Below the pieces are notes generated by a model that worked only from the letters and a program-made list of their open reading frames with translations, did not search any database and was not told the origin of the DNA. Shown here in pieces: positions 17,732-25,397 of a stretch of 64,000 nucleotides of DNA. The DNA comes from an uncultured Ruminococcus sp. (GTDB taxonomy: Bacteria; Bacillota; Clostridia; Oscillospirales; Ruminococcaceae). Position 1 is the first letter of the stretch; the number at the start of each line of letters is the position of its first letter. The stretch covers positions 1 to 64,000 of the forward strand of contig CAMWYX010000001.1 of assembly GCA_947178575.1 (NCBI GenBank), given 5' to 3'. Both the position numbers and the translations under genes were made by a program.

Positions 17732-18634
17732 ATGGAATGTACAAGCAATGAAATAATCGCACAGTATCTTCCGCATCGAATCCGTGAACCGCTGATTAAT
17801 CTCGGAATCCGTGAAAATATAAGCGAACTGCGGATAAACAGCGGACGAGCTGCTGCGTTGATATATCCGGACAAAGTAAAATATCTTACATATAGCGGAA
17901 CTACGGCAAGTGCAAACAATACCGCTGTTATAATTGTTACTCCAGCCGAAATATCCCAGATTGTCGATGCTCTTTCACACTATTCGATACACAGCTGTAC
18001 ACGCCAGATGACTGACGGCTGTTTTGTACTCCGTGGAGGAGTACGTGTCGGAATGTCCGGAATATATAATTCTGACGGCGTTCTGACCGATATAACCGGA
18101 TTGAATTTCAGAATCTCCCGTAATGTTGAAGGATGTGCTTCTCATCTTTATGAACTCGTATCAGCTGAAAACTGCGGACTTCTGATATGCGGAGGTGTAA
18201 ATTCCGGAAAAACTACGGTACTGCGTGATTTATGCCGTCTCATAGGAAACCGGCGAAAAACGGTTCTGGTGGACGAGCGTAACGAAATTGCATATACCAG
18301 CGACGGAGTAATTGAAAATGATGTCGGTACGCTGACAAATGTTCTCACCGGAAATACAAGAGCAAAATCAATTGTCTCGGCAGTCCGGACGTTATCGCCG
18401 GATTTCATATTCTGCGATGAATTGTCAACGGCGGAAGATGTAAAAGCAATAACGGACAGTGTGGGCTGTGGAGTTAATTTTTGTGCGACTATCCACGGAA
18501 AAAACTTTGATGAGATTATCAGGCGGAAAATTGCATCAGAACTTGTTAAATTTGGAATATTCAGATACGCAGCAGTAATGGCAGGTTCGGAATATCCCGG
18601 AAAAATAGCGGAAATAAGGAGACTTGCAGAATGA
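17732..18634 (+). CDS. spoIIIAA: Stage III sporulation protein AA (SpoIIIAA ATPase)
   Basis: This 300-residue cytoplasmic ATPase is related to type II/IV secretion ATPases. It should power or assemble the SpoIIIA-SpoIIQ channel linking mother cell and forespore. The Walker A motif is GGVNSGKTT and the Walker B-like region is PDFIFCDEL. The AAAGGAG ribosome binding site is well placed before ATG. It is the first of eight tightly packed genes. The stop overlaps the spoIIIAB start. Confidence 0.95.
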   Translation: MECTSNEIIAQYLPHRIREPLINLGIRENISELRINSGRAAALIYPDKVKYLTYSGTTASANNTAVIIVTPAEISQIVDALSHYSIHSCTRQMTDGCFVLRGGVRVGMSGIYNSDGVLTDITGLNFRISRNVEGCASHLYELVSAENCGLLICGGVNSGKTTVLRDLCRLIGNRRKTVLVDERNEIAYTSDGVIENDVGTLTNVLTGNTRAKSIVSAVRTLSPDFIFCDELSTAEDVKAITDSVGCGVNFCATIHGKNFDEIIRRKIASELVKFGIFRYAAVMAGSEYPGKIAEIRRLAE

Positions 18635-19137
18635 TTTTCAGAATTTCTGCGGCGATAATTTTCACGGTCGCCGGCGGACTTATCGGCTGTTCCCTTGCAG
18701 AAAAACTCAATGAAAAACGCAGGATATGTGCAGAAATAGAACATCTTTTTCAGCGTATCAAAATTTTGCTTAACAGGAAATCGGAGGACGTTTTCGCTAT
18801 TTGCCGTGAACTCAAATCCGACAGTTCTCTTAAATCGCTGAAATTTATCCGTTATCTTCCCGAAAAATTTTCCGCCGGTGAAAATTTCCGCAGAGAATGG
18901 CATAAATCACTTGAAAAAGATGACTGCACAGGACAGGAAGAACGGGAACTTCTGTCCAGACTCGGCGAAATCCTCGGGAGCAGTGATTCTGCAAGTCAGA
19001 TTGAGGCAGTTTCGGGATTACAGGCGGAATTAAAAAAAATAGATGATATACATCGGGAAAATCTTATAAAAAAAGGAAGGCTGTATCGTGCGGCAGGATT
19101 GCTTTTCGGGATAATGGCAGGAATCCTGATACTGTGA
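18631..19137 (+). CDS. spoIIIAB: Stage III sporulation protein AB
   Basis: This 168-residue mother-cell membrane protein has a hydrophobic segment at each end and a soluble helical middle, the usual SpoIIIAB layout with similarity to GspF-type platform proteins. It is identified mostly by its position between spoIIIAA and spoIIIAC and by its size. ATGA overlap with spoIIIAA. Confidence 0.88.
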   Translation: MIFRISAAIIFTVAGGLIGCSLAEKLNEKRRICAEIEHLFQRIKILLNRKSEDVFAICRELKSDSSLKSLKFIRYLPEKFSAGENFRREWHKSLEKDDCTGQEERELLSRLGEILGSSDSASQIEAVSGLQAELKKIDDIHRENLIKKGRLYRAAGLLFGIMAGILIL

Positions 19138-19151
19138 TGAGGTGAGAGGGA

Positions 19152-19346
19152 ATGGATATTGATTTGATTTTTAAAATTGCCGGAACAGGAATAATTGTCG
19201 CTGTTCTTAATCTTGTCCTTAAACGTGCCGAACGTGAAGAACAGGCAATGATGACTACACTCGCAGGACTTATTGTTGTTCTCGTGATAATCGTGCAGGA
19301 AATCGGGGGACTTTTCGAGACAGTAAAAACTGTGTTCGGATTATGA
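19152..19346 (+). CDS. spoIIIAC: Stage III sporulation protein AC
   Basis: This 64-residue protein with two hydrophobic segments is typical of SpoIIIAC, a small membrane component of the sporulation channel. The conserved N-terminal LIFKIAGTGI stretch and a central REEQAMM loop fit the family. Overlaps spoIIIAD by ATGA. Confidence 0.92.
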   Translation: MDIDLIFKIAGTGIIVAVLNLVLKRAEREEQAMMTTLAGLIVVLVIIVQEIGGLFETVKTVFGL

Positions 19347-19738
19347 TAGACAGATGTATTGCAACAGCGGGATTTTGCCTGTGTTCTGCAATTCTTGCGG
19401 TTCTTCTCCGTCAGCATTGCCGTGAACAGTCCATGCTTCTGGCAATAGCGGTGTGTTCGGGGATAATGGTAGGATTTATGGGCTTTGTCGCTCCGATAAT
19501 GACCGATATACGTGATATATTTGCAGGTGCAGGAATATCAGACAGCTATATGACACTCATTTTCAAGGCGACTGCGATAAGTCTTATCACTCATATAACG
19601 TGCGAACTCTGTGCCGACAGCGGAGAATCCGCAATTGCATCGGCTGCGGAACTGTGGGGACGTGGGGCTGTAATTTTCATAAGTCTGCCATTGATAAAAT
19701 CGTTTGTTGAACAAATCAGCGTATTTTTAAAATTATGA
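19343..19738 (+). CDS. spoIIIAD: Stage III sporulation protein AD
   Basis: This 131-residue membrane protein has about four hydrophobic segments and matches SpoIIIAD in size and position. It is a membrane component of the SpoIIIA complex. Translation is coupled to both neighbours through ATGA overlaps. Confidence 0.92.
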   Translation: MIDRCIATAGFCLCSAILAVLLRQHCREQSMLLAIAVCSGIMVGFMGFVAPIMTDIRDIFAGAGISDSYMTLIFKATAISLITHITCELCADSGESAIASAAELWGRGAVIFISLPLIKSFVEQISVFLKL

Positions 19739-20826
19739 GAAAATTAATTATTATAATTATATCGTGTACTGTTGTTTTTTTTAATTTGATTCCGTTCTGC
19801 ACTTATGGAGCGGAATTTGATGATTACGAATCTGAAATAACGGAAGAACTTGAAAATCTTCTTTCCGATTATGACCTCGATATTGACTATGATGATATAA
19901 AAAGTCTTTCAGCTGAAGAACTCTGGGAAAAACTAAAAAATAAAGTTTCGGCTCATCTTAATGCTCCGGTGCGAATGATTTCATCAATATTTCTGATAAT
20001 TGTATTCACATCGGTTACGGGTTCGGCAGGAACGGCAATGTCAAAAAATTCAGCGGATATATACAATATGGTGTGTGCAATGGCGGCGACGGCGGTTATA
20101 GTTCCACAGCTTATGTCGGTTTACAGCCGTATTCTTGACGCTGTAAGGCTTGCCGGAAGTTTTATACTTGTATTTGTTCCGGTATTTTCGGCAGCCGCAC
20201 TTGCCTGCGGAAAATTCACCACAGCCGGAATATATCACATGATGATGCTCGGAGTTTCGGAATTTATAGTCAATCTTTCCGAAAGCTATCTGCTCCCCGT
20301 GCTGGGAATAACGACCGCACTCGGAATAACCGGCGGTGTGTTTCCGGATACATCTCTTGACAGTATTGTTAATCTTCTTAAAAAAGTCGTAACATGGGGA
20401 ATATCCATATCCATGACGCTTTTCACAGGATTCGTCACTCTTAAATGCACCATAACCGGAACAACTGACGGCATGGCAACAAAAACAGTAAAAATGCTTG
20501 TTTCAAATTTTATTCCGATTGTCGGCGGTGCGGTTTCAGATGCATATGCAACAGTAAAGGGAAGTTTTGAAATTATCGGTGGAACAATAGGAACAGCCGG
20601 AATTTTAGGCATCGTTATGCTGACACTTCCGCTTATAATCGAAATTTTTGCATATCGTGGCGTGATGTGGATTGGAACAGCAGCAGCGGATATATTTTCG
20701 GCAGGTTCGGTATCAAAGCTCCTTAAGAGTATAGACAGCGGACTTGCTATAGCTCAGAGTGTGATGATATGTTATTCCGTGATGTTTGTTCTTTGTTCGG
20801 CAATAATTATCAGGTGTTTCGGTTAG
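19735..20826 (+). CDS. spoIIIAE: Stage III sporulation protein AE
   Basis: This 363-residue multi-pass membrane protein begins with a signal-like segment, has an acidic exported stretch (about 25-70), and then several hydrophobic helices with glycine-rich connections. This is the usual SpoIIIAE organisation. It is a core membrane part of the mother cell-forespore channel. It starts within the end of spoIIIAD. Confidence 0.93.
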   Translation: MRKLIIIIISCTVVFFNLIPFCTYGAEFDDYESEITEELENLLSDYDLDIDYDDIKSLSAEELWEKLKNKVSAHLNAPVRMISSIFLIIVFTSVTGSAGTAMSKNSADIYNMVCAMAATAVIVPQLMSVYSRILDAVRLAGSFILVFVPVFSAAALACGKFTTAGIYHMMMLGVSEFIVNLSESYLLPVLGITTALGITGGVFPDTSLDSIVNLLKKVVTWGISISMTLFTGFVTLKCTITGTTDGMATKTVKMLVSNFIPIVGGAVSDAYATVKGSFEIIGGTIGTAGILGIVMLTLPLIIEIFAYRGVMWIGTAAADIFSAGSVSKLLKSIDSGLAIAQSVMICYSVMFVLCSAIIIRCFG

Positions 20827-20861
20827 CATAATCAAAATATACGGATTTTCGGGGGAAATAA

Positions 20862-21320
20862 ATGGAAAATATAAAAACGGCAGTAATTGCAGTATGCGGA
20901 ATATCAGCTGTGCGTTGTATAATCGGCGGAATATCGTCATCGGCAAAGCTGAAAAATAATGTCATGATGATTCTGAATATCATGCTTGCCGTTGTTATGT
21001 CAGCTCCGTTCCTGAACGGTTGTTCGGAATTTGAAATTCCGGAGTTTTCCGGTTACAGTCTTGATTATGACTACAGTCAGGACAAGTATGCTCAGAAACT
21101 CTGCGAAACAACTGCCGAAAATATATCGGAGATTCTTGAACAGCAGTTTTCATCATCGGGAATTTACTGTGAAAAAATTCTTGTTGAGGTTAATATTTCG
21201 GCAGAGTACAGCATATCTATTAGTAGGGTGATGATAATAACCGAGGATTTTGAAGCCGCTGCACTTATTGTTAAAAGCTGTCTGGGAGCGGAAACGGAGG
21301 TTGTGAATGGGGCTGAATGA
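20862..21320 (+). CDS. spoIIIAF: Stage III sporulation protein AF
   Basis: This 152-residue protein has two N-terminal membrane segments and a C-terminal soluble domain, as in SpoIIIAF. Assignment rests on order, size and topology. It overlaps the start of spoIIIAG by 14 bases. Confidence 0.88.
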   Translation: MENIKTAVIAVCGISAVRCIIGGISSSAKLKNNVMMILNIMLAVVMSAPFLNGCSEFEIPEFSGYSLDYDYSQDKYAQKLCETTAENISEILEQQFSSSGIYCEKILVEVNISAEYSISISRVMIITEDFEAAALIVKSCLGAETEVVNGAE

Positions 21321-21825
21321 AAAAATCAAAGGAATGATACAGGGAAAAAGGTCAGCCGTTATTGCTCTCGGGGCTGTGGGAATGGTTCTTATACTGCTTT
21401 CCGGATTTTTGCCGGAGCGTAAGAATTACGAAAAACAGGCAGAAAATGAATCCAGTTCGGATACGGCACAGATTTATTGTGAAGATACCGAAAAACGGCT
21501 TAAGGAGTTTCTTGAAAATATCGACGGAGCAGGAAATGTCGAAGTTTATCTGACTGTCGGTTCAGGGGAACAATATGTATATGCGGCGGAGGAAAAAAAG
21601 GTCAGGACTGACAGCAAGACGGAGGAGGAGGAAAAATATGTGATTGTCGGAGGCGGAAACAGTCGTGAGCCGTTGATAGAGCGTGTTAAAACGCCCGAAA
21701 TAACGGGGGCTGTGATAATATGCACAGGCTGCGGAAATCCCGTGGTTGAGGAACGGATATACAAGGCAGTATCTGCGGCACTTGACATTCCGACCTCTAA
21801 AATATTTGTAACAAAAATGAAATAA
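21307..21825 (+). CDS. spoIIIAG: Stage III sporulation protein AG
   Basis: This 172-residue protein has one N-terminal membrane anchor (about 17-35) and a ring-building-motif-type extracytoplasmic domain. SpoIIIAG forms a large ring in the intermembrane space during engulfment. The CGGAGG ribosome binding site just before ATG lies inside the end of spoIIIAF. The stretch SREPLIERVKTPEI is typical of the family. Confidence 0.92.
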   Translation: MGLNEKIKGMIQGKRSAVIALGAVGMVLILLSGFLPERKNYEKQAENESSSDTAQIYCEDTEKRLKEFLENIDGAGNVEVYLTVGSGEQYVYAAEEKKVRTDSKTEEEEKYVIVGGGNSREPLIERVKTPEITGAVIICTGCGNPVVEERIYKAVSAALDIPTSKIFVTKMK

Positions 21826-21852
21826 TCAAATAATACATAAGGAGAATTTATC

Positions 21853-22416
21853 ATGAAAAGACCAACTGTTATCATAGGAAAAAAACAGATAATTATGACT
21901 TGCCTGACACTGATGCTCGCAGTTGCGGTATACATAAATTACGCCGCAGCACCTAAACTTTCCGATAGTCCGTCAGATACAGTGGAAACGGCAGAAATGG
22001 GAGATACTGTAAATTACGGCGAAACAGAATTTGTCAACGCAGATGCAGAACCTGCACAAGATGTATCCGCTGATTATTTTGCTCAGGCTCGTCTCGACAA
22101 AATGAACAACCGTGATGAAGCTGTTCAGACATTGCAGACAATCATCGGAGGCGGAGACCTTACAGAAAATGAAATGGTTGTAAATGCTCTTGATGCGGTG
22201 GAGGTATCGAAACTTATCGAATCGGAGGGAACTATTGAATCACTCGTAAAAGCTCAGGGTTTTGATGACTGTGTTGCCTATCTTGACGGCGAAACAGCAA
22301 AGGTAGTTATCAAAACCGACGGACTTGACAAGGCTCAGGCTGCTTCGGTAAAGGAAATAATTCTTGACGAAACGAATATTCCGGCTGAAAATATCAGGAT
22401 TTTTGAGGTCAAATAA
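21853..22416 (+). CDS. spoIIIAH: Stage III sporulation protein AH
   Basis: This 187-residue protein has a single N-terminal membrane segment followed by an acidic linker and a C-terminal ring-building domain. SpoIIIAH interacts with SpoIIQ across the intermembrane space. It is the last gene of the spoIIIA operon, with an AAGGAG ribosome binding site. In Bacillus, accB and accC follow here. In this window they are absent and yqhY follows. Confidence 0.92.
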   Translation: MKRPTVIIGKKQIIMTCLTLMLAVAVYINYAAAPKLSDSPSDTVETAEMGDTVNYGETEFVNADAEPAQDVSADYFAQARLDKMNNRDEAVQTLQTIIGGGDLTENEMVVNALDAVEVSKLIESEGTIESLVKAQGFDDCVAYLDGETAKVVIKTDGLDKAQAASVKEIILDETNIPAENIRIFEVK

Positions 22417-22466
22417 TTATCGGTTCTGAAAAACAAAAAATTTATTGAAAAAATTATATAAAGTGG

Positions 22467-22495
22467 TTGAAATGCTGTGAAGAATTTGGTATAAT
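22467..22495 (+). promoter_or_regulatory. Probable promoter of the yqhY-nusB-...-recN operon
   Basis: TTGAAA -35 (22467-22472), 17-base spacer, TATAAT -10 (22490-22495), about 70 bases before the yqhY start. No terminator is evident after spoIIIAH, so read-through from spoIIIA in sporulating cells is possible. Confidence 0.62.
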
Positions 22496-22564
22496 ATAAA
22501 GGTAGGCGTGTATACGGAAAAATAATTAAAAAATACACCTAATTCGTAAAACGGAGGTTCTGAA

Positions 22565-22927
22565 ATGGACGACGTGAAAAAAACCACGGCAGGGTCATTG
22601 ATGATTTCTGAGGACGTTATTATCGCAGTCGCAAGACTTGCCGCTCTTGATACCGACGGTGTGGCAGGACTTGCCGGCAAAGTAAATAAACTGAGCAAAC
22701 TCAGAAAAAACGGTTCTATAACGGTCAGAATGATTGAGGACGTTGCGGCACTGGATATAAAAATCAAGGTAAAAAGCGGCGTCCATGTATTTGCTGTTGC
22801 ACAGGCGGTTCAGAATGCTGTTAAAGATAACGTTCAGTCAATGACCGGCGTTGCCGTTGCAAGAGTAAATGTAACAGTAAGCGGAGTGGTATTTGATAAG
22901 CAGTTAGGAGAATCTGATGGAAGTTAA
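22565..22927 (+). CDS. yqhY: Asp23/Gls24 family protein (YqhY)
   Basis: This 120-residue protein of the Asp23/Gls24 (DUF322) family has the typical ISEDVIIAVARLAAL start and a VAQAVQNAVKDNV helix. In Bacillus, YqhY is encoded beside accBC and nusB and has been linked to the control of acetyl-CoA carboxylase. The acc genes are missing here, so that role cannot be assumed. The ribosome binding site is ACGGAGG. Overlaps nusB by 11 bases. Confidence 0.88.
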   Translation: MDDVKKTTAGSLMISEDVIIAVARLAALDTDGVAGLAGKVNKLSKLRKNGSITVRMIEDVAALDIKIKVKSGVHVFAVAQAVQNAVKDNVQSMTGVAVARVNVTVSGVVFDKQLGESDGS

Positions 22928-23363
22928 TGAAATTAAAGATATTGAAAAAAGAAGCAGAAGCGATGTGCGTGACAGTGCATTCAAACTTGTTTTTGAAAAT
23001 CTTCTGCGTGATGATGATATTCAGGAACTTTATAATGTTGCCGATGAAATCGATGAAATAAATGTCGATGACGATGTAAAAAACATGGTTGACGGAACAC
23101 TTGCTCACTCTGAGGAAATAGACAGAATTATAGAAAGTTACAGCAAGTCCCGTAAACTTTCAAGAATTTCAAAAATCAATCATGCTATACTGAGAATAGC
23201 AGTATATGAATGTCTCTATGATGAGAAAACTCCCGATAATGCCGCAATAAGTGAAGCTGTAAAACTTGCAGATACCTATACTTATCGTGAAGATGTGAAT
23301 TTTATAAACGGAGTTCTCGGAGCATTTTCACGGGACAGGCAGAACGGTGAAGAAAATGCCTGA
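22917..23363 (+). CDS. nusB: Transcription antitermination factor NusB
   Basis: This 148-residue all-helical RNA-binding protein acts with NusE (S10) at boxA of rRNA operons. The N-terminal arginine-rich RSDVRDSAFKLVFE stretch and the C-terminal DVNFINGVLGAF motif are diagnostic. The start lies within the end of yqhY. Confidence 0.95.
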   Translation: MEVNEIKDIEKRSRSDVRDSAFKLVFENLLRDDDIQELYNVADEIDEINVDDDVKNMVDGTLAHSEEIDRIIESYSKSRKLSRISKINHAILRIAVYECLYDEKTPDNAAISEAVKLADTYTYREDVNFINGVLGAFSRDRQNGEENA

Positions 23364-24312
23364 GTTTCTCGGTATTGATACAAGCAATTACACCACGTCC
23401 GTAGCAGTATATGTCAGCGACGAAAACAGGATAGTTCAGTGCAGAAAGCTTCTTCCCGTAAAGGACGGCACACTCGGATTGCGACAGAGCGATGCGGTTT
23501 TTCATCATACGAAACAGCTTCCGGATATAATGGAGGAGCTTTTCTCCGGTTATGGATACGGAAGATTTTCAGCGGTTTCGGCATCTGCAAGACCTCGTAA
23601 TTCCGAGGGGTCATATATGCCGTGCTTTCTGTGCGGTGAGGGATTTGCACGTTCCTTTTCGGCAATAGAAAAAATTCCGCTGTATACAACATCGCACCAG
23701 ACAGGGCATATTCTTGCGGCACTTTATTCGGCAGACAGGCTTGAACTCGTAAATAAACCGTTCATAGCATTTCATGTCAGCGGAGGTACTACAGACTGTC
23801 TGCTGTGCGTTCCGGATAAAGAAAATATTATCAATATAAGCCTGTTATCCACGACTCTTGACCTTAACGCCGGACAGGCAGTCGACAGAACAGGTCTTAT
23901 GCTGGGACTTAAATTTCCATGTGGCAGAGAACTTGAAAAACTTGCGGAAAATGCCGATAAACACAAGAGTATAAAAATAAGACTTAAAGACGGAAACTGC
24001 TGTCTTTCAGGAATCGAAAATCAATGTGCCTCTATGCTGAAAAACGGCGAAAGTCCGGAAAATACAGCCGTATATTGCCTCGATTTCATAGCGGAAACAA
24101 TTATCGCCATGACAGAACACGCAACCGGAAAATATGGTAATCTTCCGCTGATTTTTGCCGGCGGTGTGATGTCCGACAGACTTATACGGAATAAAATTAT
24201 TTCCCGCTTTGAATCGGCTTCGTTTGCACAGCCTGAATTTTCATGCGATAATGCTTCCGGAGTTGCTATATACGGATTTCTTAAATTCCGGAATGAAAAT
24301 AAATGCCGGTAA
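23356..24312 (+). CDS. TsaD/Kae1-like ASKHA-fold protein (M22-type paralogue)
   Basis: This protein of about 318 residues resembles the TsaD/Kae1 family. The start GIDTSNYTTSVAV is an ASKHA phosphate loop, HQTGH is the metal-binding HxxxH, and VSGGTTD and FAGGV are family motifs. It differs from canonical TsaD in the first loop and lacks the usual AGGVAAN end, so it is probably the clostridial paralogue that sits between nusB and xseA, of unknown function. GGTGA (23346-23350) favours ATG 23356, though GTG 23347 is possible. The stop overlaps the first codons of the xseA remnant. Confidence 0.78.
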   Translation: MPEFLGIDTSNYTTSVAVYVSDENRIVQCRKLLPVKDGTLGLRQSDAVFHHTKQLPDIMEELFSGYGYGRFSAVSASARPRNSEGSYMPCFLCGEGFARSFSAIEKIPLYTTSHQTGHILAALYSADRLELVNKPFIAFHVSGGTTDCLLCVPDKENIINISLLSTTLDLNAGQAVDRTGLMLGLKFPCGRELEKLAENADKHKSIKIRLKDGNCCLSGIENQCASMLKNGESPENTAVYCLDFIAETIIAMTEHATGKYGNLPLIFAGGVMSDRLIRNKIISRFESASFAQPEFSCDNASGVAIYGFLKFRNENKCR

Positions 24313-24406
24313 TTACAGTTTCACAGATAAACAGATATATCATTCTTTACTGAAAAATGACAGGAATTTTCAGAGAATAGCGGTAAAGGGCAGTATATCA
24401 GTGTAA
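24303..24406 (+). pseudogene. xseA: Remnant of xseA (exodeoxyribonuclease VII large subunit)
   Basis: From ATG 24303 the frame reads MPVITVSQINRYI, then stops at 24351-24353. Shifting frame near 24336-24341, inside an AT repeat, continues HSLLKNDRNFQRIAVKGSIS and stops at 24404-24406. Together this matches the N-terminus of XseA (consensus VITVSxLNxYI ... IxGEISN) at its syntenic place. The remaining 1 kb or so of xseA, and all of xseB, are gone. It is too short and broken to be functional. Confidence 0.75.
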
Positions 24407-24428
24407 AAGCCCGACAAATAAAAATAAC

Positions 24429-24461
24429 GGAGGTTGGCGGTTCTGTACCGTCGAAATAATT
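24429..24461 (+). promoter_or_regulatory. ispA ribosome binding site separated from AUG by a hairpin
   Basis: GGAGGT (24429-24434) is 27 bases from the ispA ATG. Between them GGCGGT (24436-24441) can pair with ACCGTC (24447-24452), with one G-U pair and a 5-base loop. Folding this hairpin out leaves about ten bases between SD and AUG. No other SD is visible. Confidence 0.5.
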
Positions 24462-25352
24462 ATGAGTAATTTTAATGATATAATGAAAAAATATATTGAG
24501 TTTACAGAAAAAAAACTCAAGGATTATAATAATTACAGTCACGAGAACAGACCGCAGATAAAACTTATAGATGCAATGAATTATTCCCTGAGTGCAGGAG
24601 GAAAACGGATAAGACCGGCTCTTGTTTTTGCATTCTGCGAGGCTCTTGGCGGAGATATGGAAACAGCTTCCGCTCCGGCGTGTGCGATTGAAATGATGCA
24701 TACGTTTTCGCTTATTCACGACGATTTGCCGGCAATGGATAATGATGATTTCCGTAGAGGAAAACCGTCATGTCATAAGGCATTCGGCGAAGCTCTTGCG
24801 GTTCTTGCCGGCGATGCCCTTGCAGTTCTTCCGTTTGAGATAATAGCAGATTCTCCGGAACTTACAGCCGACCAGAAAGTGCTTATAATATCTGTTCTTG
24901 CAAATTCAGTCGGCAGAGACGGCATGATAGGCGGACAGGTTATAGATATGCTCAACGAGGAAAGGGACGATATCGGCGTTGAGGAACTCCGCAATATGTA
25001 CCGTTGCAAGACGGGACAGCTTATTGCTGTTTCCTGCGTTATGGGTGCGGTATGTGCAGATGCTGACAACGAGACAATATGTGCCGCCGCTGAATACGGA
25101 TTCAGACTCGGACTTGCATTCCAGATAATTGATGATATACTCGATATAACAAGTACCACTGAACAGCTCGGAAAGCCTGTCGGAAGCGACGAGGAGGAGA
25201 ACAAGAAAACTCTCGTTTCGCTTTTAGGTATGGAAAAGGCTCAGGAAATGGCTGATAAAGCTACGTCAGAAGCTCTCGAATGGCTTGACACCATTCCAAA
25301 TAATGGATTTCTTCTGGAACTTACTGAAAATCTTCTCAGACGTAAAAATTAA
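24462..25352 (+). CDS. ispA: Farnesyl/geranyl diphosphate synthase (short-chain polyprenyl synthetase)
   Basis: This 296-residue prenyltransferase condenses isopentenyl diphosphate with allylic diphosphates. The first Asp-rich motif is DDLPAMDNDDFRRG (with the two-residue insertion of bacterial short-chain enzymes) and the second is FQIIDDILDI. GGKRIRPAL and the GQ motif in GGQVIDM are present. It sits directly before dxs, so two isoprenoid genes are adjacent. In relatives xseA and xseB precede it. Here only an xseA fossil remains. Confidence 0.94.
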   Translation: MSNFNDIMKKYIEFTEKKLKDYNNYSHENRPQIKLIDAMNYSLSAGGKRIRPALVFAFCEALGGDMETASAPACAIEMMHTFSLIHDDLPAMDNDDFRRGKPSCHKAFGEALAVLAGDALAVLPFEIIADSPELTADQKVLIISVLANSVGRDGMIGGQVIDMLNEERDDIGVEELRNMYRCKTGQLIAVSCVMGAVCADADNETICAAAEYGFRLGLAFQIIDDILDITSTTEQLGKPVGSDEEENKKTLVSLLGMEKAQEMADKATSEALEWLDTIPNNGFLLELTENLLRRKN

Positions 25353-25397
25353 AAGGAGCTGCGAGGAGCTTCAGGTTGTTCCCCGCTATTGTAGAAA
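25353..25397 (+). promoter_or_regulatory. dxs ribosome binding site separated from AUG by a hairpin
   Basis: AAGGAG (25353-25358) is 39 bases from the dxs ATG. GCGAGGAGC (25361-25369) can pair with GTTCCCCGC (25378-25386), with a single A-C mismatch and an 8-base loop. With the hairpin formed, SD and AUG would be about 13 bases apart. A TAG at 25392 blocks any longer reading frame. Confidence 0.5.

Noticed and set aside
24209-24406. 65-codon frame over the end of the TsaD-like gene
   Set aside because: Only its last 20 or so codons look like protein, and these are the second half of the broken xseA N-terminus.
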